NCBI RefSeq assembly: GCF_016234775.1
Contig: NZ_JACRAH010000050.1
Location: 1 to 64,000, forward strand
DNA length: 64,000 bases
Direction of reading: 5' to 3'
From: Aquabacterium sp.
Lineage (GTDB): Bacteria; Pseudomonadota; Gammaproteobacteria; Burkholderiales; Burkholderiaceae_C
In this document: in pieces, positions 17,545-25,863 of the stretch
Layout of the letters: each line of letters opens with the position of its first letter
Position numbering within the stretch: the stretch's first letter is position 1
Notes under the pieces: generated by a model
The model's input: the letters and a program-made list of their open reading frames with translations, nothing else
The model's database searches: none
Told to the model about the DNA's origin: nothing
Made by a program: the position numbers and the translations under genes

Positions 17545-18813
17545 ATGCAACCCAGTGATCTGACCCTGCTTTTCGCGGTCTTCGTGACCGCCTCCCTGCT
17601 GACCAAACTCTGGCTGGACACCCGCCAGGCCCGCTTTGTGGCCCAGCACCGTGCTGCCGTGCCAGGCGCGTTCAGCAAGGACGTGACCCTGCACAGCCAC
17701 CAACGCGCAGCCGACTACACCCAGGACAAGCTGCGCTTCGGCTTGCTCAACACCGCCATCAGTACGGCTGTGTTGCTGGGCTGGACGCTACTGGGCGGCC
17801 TCGATATCCTGAACCACGCCGTGCGCGACGCGGTGTTTCCGCGTTGGGGCGGGCTGGCCTATCAGCTCGCCTTGCTGGGTGCCTTCACCGCCATCGGTGC
17901 CGTCATCGAATGGCCCATGGACGCCTGGAACACCTTCCGCATCGAACAACGCCACGGCTTCAACCGCATGACCTGGCGCATGTGGATCGGCGACCAGATC
18001 AAGCAAGTGATCGTCGGCATCCTCATCGGTACACCGATTGCCGCGCTGATTTTGTGGCTGATGGGGGCGGCTGGTCAGGCCTGGTGGCTGTGGGCCTGGG
18101 CCGCCTGGGTGGCCTTCAGCCTGCTGCTGATGGTGATCTTCCCGATCTTCATCGCGCCGCTGTTCAACAAATTCACGCCTTTGCAGGACGACGGCCTGGC
18201 CACCCGCGTGACCGACCTGATGACACGTTGTGGCTTCAAGGCCAAGGGCTTCTTCGTGATGGACGGCAGCCGCCGCTCGGCCCATGCCAATGCCTACTTC
18301 ACCGGCCTGGGTTCATCCAAGCGCGTGGTGTTCTTCGACACCTTGCTCAACAAACTGTCGCACGGCGAGGTTGAGGCCGTGCTGGCGCACGAGCTGGGCC
18401 ACTTCAAGCACAAGCATGTGCTCAAGCGCATGATCATGATGTTCGTGATGAGCCTGGCCGGTTTTGCCTTGCTGGGCTGGCTGTCGCGCCAGTTAGGCTT
18501 CTACCTGGGCCTGGGTGTGTCGCCGAACCTGGGCGCACCGAATGATGCGCTGGCCCTCTTGCTCTTCATGCTGGCCTTGCCGTCTTTCATGTTCTTTGTG
18601 TCTCCCGTGTTCGCCTACTTCTCGCGCCGTGACGAGTACCAGGCTGACGCCTATGCCTGCCAGCAATCCAGCGGCCAGGATCTGGCCATGGCCCTGATCA
18701 AGCTGTACAAGGACAACTCGTCCACCCTGACACCTGATCCGATGTACGTGCGCTTCTACTATTCGCACCCGCCCGCCTCCGAGCGACTGGCTGCGATGGC
18801 GGCCTCAGCATGA
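17545..18813 (+). CDS. M48-family (Ste24-type) membrane zinc metalloprotease
   Basis: A 422-residue multi-pass membrane protease related to CAAX prenyl protease Ste24. The zinc site is HELGH at 282-286 with the third ligand Glu364 in DEYQADAYA. About six or seven hydrophobic segments surround it. Bacteria lack CAAX processing, so the role is probably membrane protein quality control. Start chosen at 17545 (MQPSDLTLLFAVF). The stop overlaps the rsgA start (ATGA). The pairing Ste24-rsgA is common in Burkholderiales. Confidence 0.93.
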   Translation: MQPSDLTLLFAVFVTASLLTKLWLDTRQARFVAQHRAAVPGAFSKDVTLHSHQRAADYTQDKLRFGLLNTAISTAVLLGWTLLGGLDILNHAVRDAVFPRWGGLAYQLALLGAFTAIGAVIEWPMDAWNTFRIEQRHGFNRMTWRMWIGDQIKQVIVGILIGTPIAALILWLMGAAGQAWWLWAWAAWVAFSLLLMVIFPIFIAPLFNKFTPLQDDGLATRVTDLMTRCGFKAKGFFVMDGSRRSAHANAYFTGLGSSKRVVFFDTLLNKLSHGEVEAVLAHELGHFKHKHVLKRMIMMFVMSLAGFALLGWLSRQLGFYLGLGVSPNLGAPNDALALLLFMLALPSFMFFVSPVFAYFSRRDEYQADAYACQQSSGQDLAMALIKLYKDNSSTLTPDPMYVRFYYSHPPASERLAAMAASA

Positions 18814-19778
18814 AGCGCCACGGCAAAGGCGCCCCACAAGGACGCCACGGTCGCCCCGGCAAGACAGCCGACACCAGCGGGTGCAGCAAGGGCCTGGTGG
18901 TGGCCACGCACGGCCGACACGTCGTGGTGGAAGATGAAGACGGCGAGCGCCTGATCTGCCATCCCCGCGGCAAGAAGAGCGAAGCCGTGGTGGGTGACCG
19001 CGTGCTGTGGCAACACACGCTGGACGGCGGCGACGAAGGCGTGATCGTGGCCGTGGAAGAGCGCAAGAGCCTGCTCTACCGCCAGGACGAATGGCGCAGC
19101 AAATCGTTTGCGGCCAACCTCGATCAGTTGCTGATGTGGATCGCCGTGGAGCCCGTGTTCAGCGAGTCTCAACTCACGCGCGCCCTGATTGCGGCCGAGT
19201 CCGCCGGCATCCCGCCCATCATCGTGCTCAACAAGATCGACTTGCCTGGTGCACCAGCCGCCCGGGAACGCCTCGCGCCCTACCGCGCCATGGGCTACCG
19301 CGTCGTCGAACTGTCTTTGAAGCAAGAAACAGAGGCCGCACGCGCGCAGGTCGGCCCCTTGCTGGATGGCAAGGCCACCCTGGTGCTGGGCCCCTCCGGC
19401 GCTGGCAAGAGCACCCTGATCAACACCCTGCTGCCCAACGCGCGAGCCGAAACGCAAGAGATCTCGCAAGCGCTCAACTCGGGCAAACACACCACCACCT
19501 CCAGCCTCTGGTACTGGCTGGACGACACGCGCACCACCGCCGTGATCGACTCGCCGGGCTTTCAGGAGTTCGGCATGCACCACATCCCGCCCACCGAACT
19601 GGCGCGCTGGATGCCTGACATCGCCAAGCACATGAACGACTGCCGCTTCCACAACTGCACGCATCGCCAGGAACCAGGCTGCGCCGTGCAGGCAGCAGTG
19701 GAGCGCGGTGAAGTCAGCCCCATTCGTTTGAGCCTGTACACCGCCTTGTACGAGGAACTGAGCCAGCCGCGCTGGTAA
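18810..19778 (+). CDS. rsgA: Small ribosomal subunit biogenesis GTPase RsgA
   Basis: A 322-residue circularly permuted GTPase that assists maturation of the 30S subunit. The order G4-G1-G3 is visible: NKID near 141-144, GPSGAGKST near 194-202 and DSPGF near 247-251. The C-terminal zinc site is CRFHNCTHRQEPGC near 278-291. An N-terminal OB-fold region (GLVVATHGRHVVVEDEDG) precedes them. The start overlaps the upstream protease stop. Confidence 0.96.
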   Translation: MKRHGKGAPQGRHGRPGKTADTSGCSKGLVVATHGRHVVVEDEDGERLICHPRGKKSEAVVGDRVLWQHTLDGGDEGVIVAVEERKSLLYRQDEWRSKSFAANLDQLLMWIAVEPVFSESQLTRALIAAESAGIPPIIVLNKIDLPGAPAARERLAPYRAMGYRVVELSLKQETEAARAQVGPLLDGKATLVLGPSGAGKSTLINTLLPNARAETQEISQALNSGKHTTTSSLWYWLDDTRTTAVIDSPGFQEFGMHHIPPTELARWMPDIAKHMNDCRFHNCTHRQEPGCAVQAAVERGEVSPIRLSLYTALYEELSQPRW

Positions 19779-19831
19779 GCACCGCCCGCTCGGCACCTTT
19801 TACCCGGATCAACCGCCCCTTCCTGAACACC

Positions 19832-20095
19832 ATGAGCGACCACCTCTCGACCCTGCCGGCCACGCTGGATGATTTCAAGCTCGGCTACCTGAGCCTGCAC
19901 GATCTGGCCCGCACCTGGCGCGATGCTGCCCAGTCGCATGAACCGGCGCTGCCGCAACGCTATGTGGACGTGCTGGAGCGCGTGCTCAACCAGCTGGAAA
20001 GTGCCGCGCTGTTCACGGAAGAAAGCTGCTCGTTCAGCCAGGCCGACATGGTGGCCGCGCTGGGTGACTGGTTGACCAAGGCTCGTGCCGTGTAA
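19832..20095 (+). CDS. Small hypothetical protein
   Basis: An 87-residue acidic helical protein, MSDHLSTLPATLDDFKLG onward, with no domain that I recognise, no signal peptide and no membrane segment. Composition and codon use match the neighbours and it lies 53 bases after rsgA on the same strand, so it is probably real and perhaps co-transcribed. Confidence 0.65.
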   Translation: MSDHLSTLPATLDDFKLGYLSLHDLARTWRDAAQSHEPALPQRYVDVLERVLNQLESAALFTEESCSFSQADMVAALGDWLTKARAV

Positions 20096-20120
20096 GGTTG
20101 TGCACGAGCTCAATTCCGGC

Positions 20121-21149
20121 CTATTTGGCCGAAGTCTGTTGCGTCTGACTGGCAACCTTCTTGCGTAACTGAGCCTCGATACGTTCCCTCACCCGCTCAT
20201 ATGGCGGAGGCACGACAGAACGCATATCGGTCACTAGGATGACGTGCCAGCCAAACGGGGACTTCACTGGTGCGGCAGTCATGTCATTGGGTTTGAGTCG
20301 CTTCAAAGCTTCACCGAAAGGCGGCACGTAATTGGTCGGGACCGCCCAGCCAAGATCGCCACCTTGCTCGGCTGACCCGGGATCACGTGAAACAGCTCTG
20401 GCCACTGTCGCAAACGGCTCCCCGGCTTGCACACGTTTCAAGGCTGCATCAGCCTGGTCTCGCGTTTCAACCAGAATATGGCTGGCCTTGTACTCGGTGC
20501 GGTCCAACGTAGCGATCCAGCGCTCGTATTCGGCTCTGATCTGCTCTTCGAGGATGTCGGGGCCTGTTGAATCAGAAGGTAGATCTGTATAGGCCAGACC
20601 TCGGTTCACAACAGGCAAGGCCTTCAGCTTGGGATAGCGCGACTGCATTGCAACGGTCGTCGCTTCAAAATTGTCCTTGGCATCCTTGAGGTTCCAGCGA
20701 GTACGGACGGTGGTGCCGACCATCGATGTCGTCACAGCGCCATCGAAATCACCAAGGTAATAGCTGTACCCCCCCTTCAGGGTCACATGCTTGAAGAGGT
20801 CCGGTGGAGCTGGTTTGCGCGTACGCACGGTGCCGTCACCGTCGGAATACACCACTTCTGTCCACGAGCATGTAGCTGGTCGAATCTTGACGACCATGAT
20901 CGGGTCTTCACGGTCCATGCGCAGTACATAACGTGACTTGTCATCACACTCGATAGCAAAACCCATGGTCTGATGCCCATCCAGACCCAAGAATGCCTTG
21001 GGGGCATCCATATAAAGGCGTCCATACAGGTACGCATCTCTCAATGTCGGTACTTCATTGACATCAGCGCGATGGGCATATCCGGCGCAGCCTCCCAGCA
21101 AGAGCGCCAGCGCGAACGGAATCGATCGCGCGAAAACAGTGGATTTCAT
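20121..21149 (-). CDS. Lipoprotein with parvulin-type peptidyl-prolyl isomerase domain
   Basis: A 342-residue protein with a lipoprotein signal, MKSTVFARSIPFALALLLGG then Cys21. The middle 200 residues (DAYLYGRLYMDAPKAFLGL onward) match nothing I know. The C-terminal ~90 residues are a rotamase domain: ASHILVETRDQADAALKR, GGDLGWAVP and SPFGWHVILV. A basic helix and a Gln/Ser-rich tail follow. Start at 21149; the longer frame to 21335 is unlikely. It is probably an envelope folding factor. Its base composition looks lower in GC than its neighbours, by eye, so acquisition by transfer is possible. Confidence 0.82.
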   Translation of the reverse strand: MKSTVFARSIPFALALLLGGCAGYAHRADVNEVPTLRDAYLYGRLYMDAPKAFLGLDGHQTMGFAIECDDKSRYVLRMDREDPIMVVKIRPATCSWTEVVYSDGDGTVRTRKPAPPDLFKHVTLKGGYSYYLGDFDGAVTTSMVGTTVRTRWNLKDAKDNFEATTVAMQSRYPKLKALPVVNRGLAYTDLPSDSTGPDILEEQIRAEYERWIATLDRTEYKASHILVETRDQADAALKRVQAGEPFATVARAVSRDPGSAEQGGDLGWAVPTNYVPPFGEALKRLKPNDMTAAPVKSPFGWHVILVTDMRSVVPPPYERVRERIEAQLRKKVASQTQQTSAK

Positions 21150-21247
21150 TTTTGTGAAATGGGGTCCAGCAAACAGGCTGCCATGATGAATGAATGGCAA
21201 CTCGCTGGCTACCCCGTGATCAAGTAGCAGGCATGCATGCCCTACGA

Positions 21248-22285
21248 TCAAGCCGCGCGATCTTGCAACCCTTGCTGTGTCGCACTCATCGGGCCAAATG
21301 CGGAAGCCAGATCCGCCACCACATCGGCCGCCCACATGACAGATCGAATGCGCGCCACCTCGTCACCCGCATACAAAGCCGTGCTGTCACGCATGTGGGG
21401 CGGCATGGACGCCTCCATCGCCGCCGCAGAAAACAGGGGCAGATAAGGCCGCTGCCATTGCACCAACGCAGCCTTCATGGGCGTGAAACGCCGCGTCAGA
21501 CCCGTCAACTTGTAGAGCAGGCTGATCCAGGCGGGCGCCTGGCCTTGGGAGTCACACCAACGCCGCGTGGCCTCGTTATCCAGCACACGATGGGGCGCCG
21601 CCCAGTTCATGCCAAACAGATTGGTGAGCACGGTGTGCTCGGCCCTGACCAGCGCCTTCTTGTACAGGTCGTGTGCCTGGCTTTCGTGCGTGGCCACAAA
21701 GCGTGTGCCGGTTGAAACGCCCGCGGCACCTTGATGCCGTGCAGTCAGCGCGTCTTCGGCCGTGTACATGCCACCCGCGGCAAACACAGGCACGGGCCCT
21801 GCCTGATCGACGATGGGCGCCAGAATCGACTTGAGCAGGCTGGTGCCCCGCACATGCCCACCAGCCTCCCGCCCCTGCACAATCAGCGCATCCACGTCAT
21901 CCTGAAGCGCCATGCGCGCCTCTTCCACACTGCCAACTTGCTGAAAGGTGTAGATGCCCGCCTGCTTGAGCCGCCGAATCAAGGCCGGATCGCGCCCCCA
22001 GAACAAGGTCACCATGGCCACTTGATGGGAGATGATCAGATCCACATGCCGGGGGCGTGTGAAAGGCAGCAGCAGATTGGCATTGAAGGGTTGGCTTTCA
22101 CACAAACGACGCGTCAAGGCCAGGGCCACACCCCATTCGGACGCGTCCATGATGCCCAGCGTGCCGATGCCACCTGCACGGCTGACTGCGGCAGCCAGTT
22201 TGGGCCCTGCAATGCCCGGCATACCCGCCTGCATGACCGGGTAACGAACGCCAACACGTCGCAATGCCGCCAGTTTGTCCGTCAT
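21248..22285 (-). CDS. Nitronate monooxygenase / 2-nitropropane dioxygenase-family flavoprotein
   Basis: A 345-residue FMN-dependent TIM-barrel enzyme. The N-terminal PVMQAGMPGIAGPKLAAAVS, the middle segment ALIVQGREAGGHVRG and the FMN phosphate site VFAAGGMYTAEDA with GVSTGTRFVAT are those of the NMO family. Class assignment and substrate are uncertain, as many members act on nitronates or on unknown compounds. It is divergent from the KstD-like gene with 126 bases between them. Confidence 0.88.
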   Translation of the reverse strand: MTDKLAALRRVGVRYPVMQAGMPGIAGPKLAAAVSRAGGIGTLGIMDASEWGVALALTRRLCESQPFNANLLLPFTRPRHVDLIISHQVAMVTLFWGRDPALIRRLKQAGIYTFQQVGSVEEARMALQDDVDALIVQGREAGGHVRGTSLLKSILAPIVDQAGPVPVFAAGGMYTAEDALTARHQGAAGVSTGTRFVATHESQAHDLYKKALVRAEHTVLTNLFGMNWAAPHRVLDNEATRRWCDSQGQAPAWISLLYKLTGLTRRFTPMKAALVQWQRPYLPLFSAAAMEASMPPHMRDSTALYAGDEVARIRSVMWAADVVADLASAFGPMSATQQGLQDRAA

Positions 22286-22411
22286 AGCGCCTCCAAAGGC
22301 CGCAGCCCAGGTTTACCCACCACCGACATGGGTGGCCTCCCTGTCATCCGAAGCCCCCGTATTTGAACCGAGAATGGCCCGATAACCAAACCGTATTTTT
22401 CAGGAACATAC

Positions 22412-24166
22412 ATGGCCGCAACTCCCAATCGTCGACAGATTCTTCAGGGCGCCGCGTCCGCTGCACTGGTCTCCAGCGTGGTGAGTGGCATGACCTCCAG
22501 AGCACACGCAGCAGAAGTCGAGTTCGACGTGGTGGTGATTGGTTCAGGCGCGGCGGGCATGACAGCAGCACTGGCAGCGGCCAAGCGGGGCCTGCGGGCT
22601 GTCGTGATCGAAAAAGCCCCCAAGTTTGGTGGCTCCACCGCCCGCTCTGGCGCCGGCATCTGGATCCGCAACAACGAGGTGCTGCAAAAGGCGGGTGTGC
22701 CGGATACCCCTGAAAAGGCGGCCACCTACCTGGACGCGGTGGTGGGCCCCATCGTGCCCGCAGACCGCAAGGCGGCCTACCTGCACTACGGCCCCGAGAT
22801 GATCTCTTTCATCCTGCGCAATACGCCGATGCGCTTCCGCTGGATGACAGGCTATTCCGATTACTACCCCGAACTGCCCGGCGGCATGCCCAACGGCGCG
22901 TCCATCGAGCCCGATCAGTTCAACGGCAAGTTGCTGGGCAAGGAACTGGCCAACCTGAACCCACCCTACCTGGCCACGCCACCCGGCATCGTGATCTTTG
23001 GCGGCGAGTACAAGTGGCTCAACCTGGCAGCTGTGTCAGCCAAGGGGGCGGCGGTCGCTGCCAACTGTGTGGCGCGTTACCTTGAAGCCATCCTCAAAGG
23101 CGAAACACCGCTGACCATGGGCCAAGCTCTGGCGGCTGGGTTGCGCGCCGGACTGCTCAATGCCAACGTGCCCGTGTGGCTCAACGCCCCCTTGATCGAC
23201 CTGCAACAGGACGGCAGTGGCCGCGTCACCGGCGCGCTGGTCAACAAGGAAGGCACGCCCACGCTGGTGAAAGCTCGCCTGGGCGTGGTCATGGCCACCG
23301 GTGGTTTCGAGCACAACCTGGAAATGCGCCTGGCCTACCAGCAGCACCCCATCACCGCGGACTGGACGGTGGGCACCAAGACCAACACCGGTGACGGCCA
23401 TCTGGCAGGTCAGCGTGCCGGCGGTGCTTTCGACCTGATGGACGACGCCTGGTGGGGCCCCATCATCCCGCTGCCCGAAGGCCCTTACTTCCTGCTGGCC
23501 GAGCGCACCTTGCCCGGCAGCATCATGGTCAACGGCCAAGGCAAGCGCTTCCTCAACGAGGCATCACCCTATACCGACTTCGTGCACACCATGTACCAGC
23601 AGGTCACCGAGGGCAAGGACATCACCACGTGGATGGTGGTCGACCAGCGCTTCCGCAACCGCTACCTGTTCAAGGAGACCCTGCCCTTCCTGCCTCTGCC
23701 CAAAGCATGGTTCGATTCAGGCGCGGTGGTCAAGGACCTGACGCTGGAAGGCCTGGCCACCAAGATGGGCGTGCCGCCAGCCGCCCTGCGCAACACCGTG
23801 CAGCGCTTCAACGGCTTTGCCGAGGCGGGCAAGGATCTGGACTTCCATCGCGGCGACAGTGTGTACGACCACTACTACACCGACCCCGCCGTGCGCCCCA
23901 GCTCCAGTCTGGCCGCGCTGCGCTATGCGCCGTTCTACGCCTTCAAGGTCAAGCCCGGCGATCTGGGCACCAAGGGCGGCCTGCGCACCGATGCCCGAGC
24001 CCGCGTGCTGCGCACCGACGGCAGCGTGATCCAGGGCCTGTATGCTGCCGGCAACGTGAGTGCATCGGTGATGGGCCGCACCTATCCCGGGGCCGGCTCC
24101 ACCATCGGCCCGGCCATGACCTTCGGCTACATCGCCGCCAACGACTTGGCCGATAACCAGGCATGA
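22412..24166 (+). CDS. Tat-exported FAD dehydrogenase, 3-ketosteroid-delta1-dehydrogenase-like
   Basis: A 584-residue flavoprotein of the FAD_binding_2 (fumarate reductase/KstD) family. The N-terminus NRRQILQGAASAALVSSVV ending in AHA at residue 33 looks like a Tat signal peptide, so a folded, FAD-loaded periplasmic protein is predicted. The FAD-binding GSGAAG lies near 44-49. The C-terminal GRTYPGAGSTIGPAMTFGY closely matches the KstD signature that carries the catalytic Tyr and Gly. True KstD enzymes are usually cytoplasmic, so the natural substrate and electron acceptor are open. CAGGAAC provides a ribosome site before the ATG. Confidence 0.87.
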   Translation: MAATPNRRQILQGAASAALVSSVVSGMTSRAHAAEVEFDVVVIGSGAAGMTAALAAAKRGLRAVVIEKAPKFGGSTARSGAGIWIRNNEVLQKAGVPDTPEKAATYLDAVVGPIVPADRKAAYLHYGPEMISFILRNTPMRFRWMTGYSDYYPELPGGMPNGASIEPDQFNGKLLGKELANLNPPYLATPPGIVIFGGEYKWLNLAAVSAKGAAVAANCVARYLEAILKGETPLTMGQALAAGLRAGLLNANVPVWLNAPLIDLQQDGSGRVTGALVNKEGTPTLVKARLGVVMATGGFEHNLEMRLAYQQHPITADWTVGTKTNTGDGHLAGQRAGGAFDLMDDAWWGPIIPLPEGPYFLLAERTLPGSIMVNGQGKRFLNEASPYTDFVHTMYQQVTEGKDITTWMVVDQRFRNRYLFKETLPFLPLPKAWFDSGAVVKDLTLEGLATKMGVPPAALRNTVQRFNGFAEAGKDLDFHRGDSVYDHYYTDPAVRPSSSLAALRYAPFYAFKVKPGDLGTKGGLRTDARARVLRTDGSVIQGLYAAGNVSASVMGRTYPGAGSTIGPAMTFGYIAANDLADNQA

Positions 24167-24213
24167 GAACCCAGGCTTGAGGCACCAGGCCTGATCAGAA
24201 AAGCCCAGCAGGG

Positions 24214-24900
24214 TCAATCGCAAGCCGCCACGCTCAGCCAGGCGGCTTGCGCCAACCTCTCGCGTTGCTGTGCCGGCGTGGCCTTGACCCGCCCGGACAG
24301 CCACGCGCGACTGTAGTTCTCGGCTGCACCGATGATCAGGGACGGCAGCAGCTCCATCGGCCAGTCCTTGATGCGCCCGGCACGCCCCGGCTCGCCAAAC
24401 CAGCTCATCACCAGCTTGGCACGTTGTCGATTGCGTTGCTGCAACTCGGACCCATGCGGCCCTTTGGACACCGCCGAGCGCGCCTGGAACATCAAGCGTG
24501 CCAGCTCGGGCTGCGCACTGATCCAGTCCACATAGCTGTAGACCAGCGCTGCCACGCCTTCGCGCATTGTCTGCGCCTTGGCCAACTCGGCATCAATCAG
24601 ATCGCCTTGATCCTGCAAGGCACAGAAGAACAGTGCCGCCACCAGCCCTTCCTTGCTACCGAAGTGGTGGTACAGGTTGCCCACGCTGGCTTCACAACGC
24701 GCCAAGATCATCTCGATGGTCGTGGGCTCGATACCGTGTTCATTGAAGCAGGCGAGCGCCCCCGCGAGCATGCGCCGCTTGAGCTGGGCCCTGGCACCTG
24801 GGTAGGCACGCTCCAGCACGGCCTTGGGGCCGGCACCGGCAGGGGTTGAATTGGCTTTGTGTGAGGCGGACTGGCTGGGTGCGTCCATGGCGGCTTTCAT
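24214..24900 (-). CDS. TetR-family regulator divergent from two thioesterases
   Basis: A 228-residue TetR repressor with the helix-turn-helix RMLAGALACFNEHGIEPTT, then IEMILARCEASVGNLYHHF, near residues 43-80. The ligand domain contains YVDWISAQPELARLMFQAR, as in FadR-like and fatty-acid-linked TetR proteins. The start is ATG 24900 or the in-frame ATG at 24888. It is divergent from the thioesterase pair; a double palindromic operator and a promoter lie between them. Control by an acyl-CoA or fatty acid is a guess from the neighbours. Confidence 0.9.
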   Translation of the reverse strand: MKAAMDAPSQSASHKANSTPAGAGPKAVLERAYPGARAQLKRRMLAGALACFNEHGIEPTTIEMILARCEASVGNLYHHFGSKEGLVAALFFCALQDQGDLIDAELAKAQTMREGVAALVYSYVDWISAQPELARLMFQARSAVSKGPHGSELQQRNRQRAKLVMSWFGEPGRAGRIKDWPMELLPSLIIGAAENYSRAWLSGRVKATPAQQRERLAQAAWLSVAACD

Positions 24901-24910
24901 GAACCTGTAT

Positions 24911-24942
24911 TTGACACCGAATATTATTCCAGAATATTATTC
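24911..24942 (+). promoter_or_regulatory. Thioesterase promoter with tandem TetR operator
   Basis: TTGACA at 24911-24916, an 18-base spacer and TATTAT at 24935-24940 make a good promoter toward the thioesterases. Two exact copies of the odd palindrome GAATA-T-TATTC lie at 24919-24929 and 24932-24942, two bases apart, filling the spacer and the -10. This is an unusually clean repressor site. Confidence 0.78.
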
Positions 24943-24986
24943 TGCTTGTCATCAACAAGTCCGAGACAGGACACCGAGGAGCCCCC

Positions 24987-25427
24987 ATGAGCCAAGTTCT
25001 CAACATGTTCAACAGCGTTGGCGCCGAACAGTTCACCAACATGATCTGCCAGATCGCGCCCTACTTCAGCACCATCCAGCCCAGCATGACCACCCTGCGC
25101 CCAGGCTATGCCGAAGCCACCGTGCCGCTGCGCCGCGAGGTCACCAACCACCTGGGCACCATGCACGCCATCGCGCTGTGCAACGCCGCCGAGTTGGTGG
25201 CCGGCACCATGACCGATGCGTCCATCCCCGAGGGCTATCGCTGGATCCCCAAGGGCATGAGCGTGGAGTACCTGGCCAAGGTCAAGACCGACATCCGCGC
25301 CGTGGCAGATGGCAGCAGCATCGACTGGACGCAAGCGGGTGACCAGGTCGTGCCGGTGGACGTGTTCGATACCGAAGGCAAGAAGGTCTTCGCCGCACGC
25401 ATCACCATGAACGTGAAGGCCGCCTGA
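24987..25427 (+). CDS. Hotdog-fold protein (DUF4442)
   Basis: A 146-residue protein of the DUF4442 branch of the hotdog thioesterase superfamily. It shows the helix region NHLGTMHAIALCNAAELVAG near 53-72 and the following GYRWIPKGMSVEYLAKVKT strand pattern. An acyl-CoA thioesterase role is likely but not shown. A GAGGAG ribosome site precedes the ATG. The next thioesterase gene starts 2 bases after its stop, so they form an operon under the TetR operator. Confidence 0.88.
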   Translation: MSQVLNMFNSVGAEQFTNMICQIAPYFSTIQPSMTTLRPGYAEATVPLRREVTNHLGTMHAIALCNAAELVAGTMTDASIPEGYRWIPKGMSVEYLAKVKTDIRAVADGSSIDWTQAGDQVVPVDVFDTEGKKVFAARITMNVKAA

Positions 25428-25429
25428 CC

Positions 25430-25840
25430 GTGATCGACATGCTCGCCATGGGCCAGCAGGTATTGGCCTCGCAACCCTTCAGCGTCTTCCTGGGCACGCA
25501 ACTCATCGCCTTCAACGATGAACAGGTCGAGTTGCACCTGCCCCTGCGGGATGAGTTGAAGCAGCAAAACGGCTTTGCCCATGGCGGCGTGTTGAGCTAT
25601 CTGGCTGACAACGCGCTGACCTTTGCCGGCGGCGCCAAGCTCGGCCCTGCGGTGCTGACGGCCGAATACAAGATCAACTACCTGCGCCCTGCCGTGGGTC
25701 GCCAGTTGATCGCGCGCGCCAGCGTCATCTATGCAGGCAAGACCACGGCCACCTGCCGGTGCGATGTGTTCTGCGTGAACGAGGCTGGCGTCGAGAAGAT
25801 GTGCGCCACGGCGCAAGGCACGATCGCCAAGGTTGGTTGA
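25430..25840 (+). CDS. PaaI-family acyl-CoA thioesterase
   Basis: A 136-residue hotdog thioesterase of the PaaI/YbgC-like group. The motif QQNGFAHGGVLSYLADNA near residues 44-61 carries the HGG oxyanion-side motif and the catalytic acid. It starts with GTG at 25430, two bases after the DUF4442 stop. Together the two enzymes may release acyl chains from CoA in an inducible lipid or steroid side-chain pathway; this is inferred from position. Confidence 0.9.
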   Translation: MIDMLAMGQQVLASQPFSVFLGTQLIAFNDEQVELHLPLRDELKQQNGFAHGGVLSYLADNALTFAGGAKLGPAVLTAEYKINYLRPAVGRQLIARASVIYAGKTTATCRCDVFCVNEAGVEKMCATAQGTIAKVG

Positions 25841-25863
25841 AGCCCGGCGACCGGTGAATTGAC

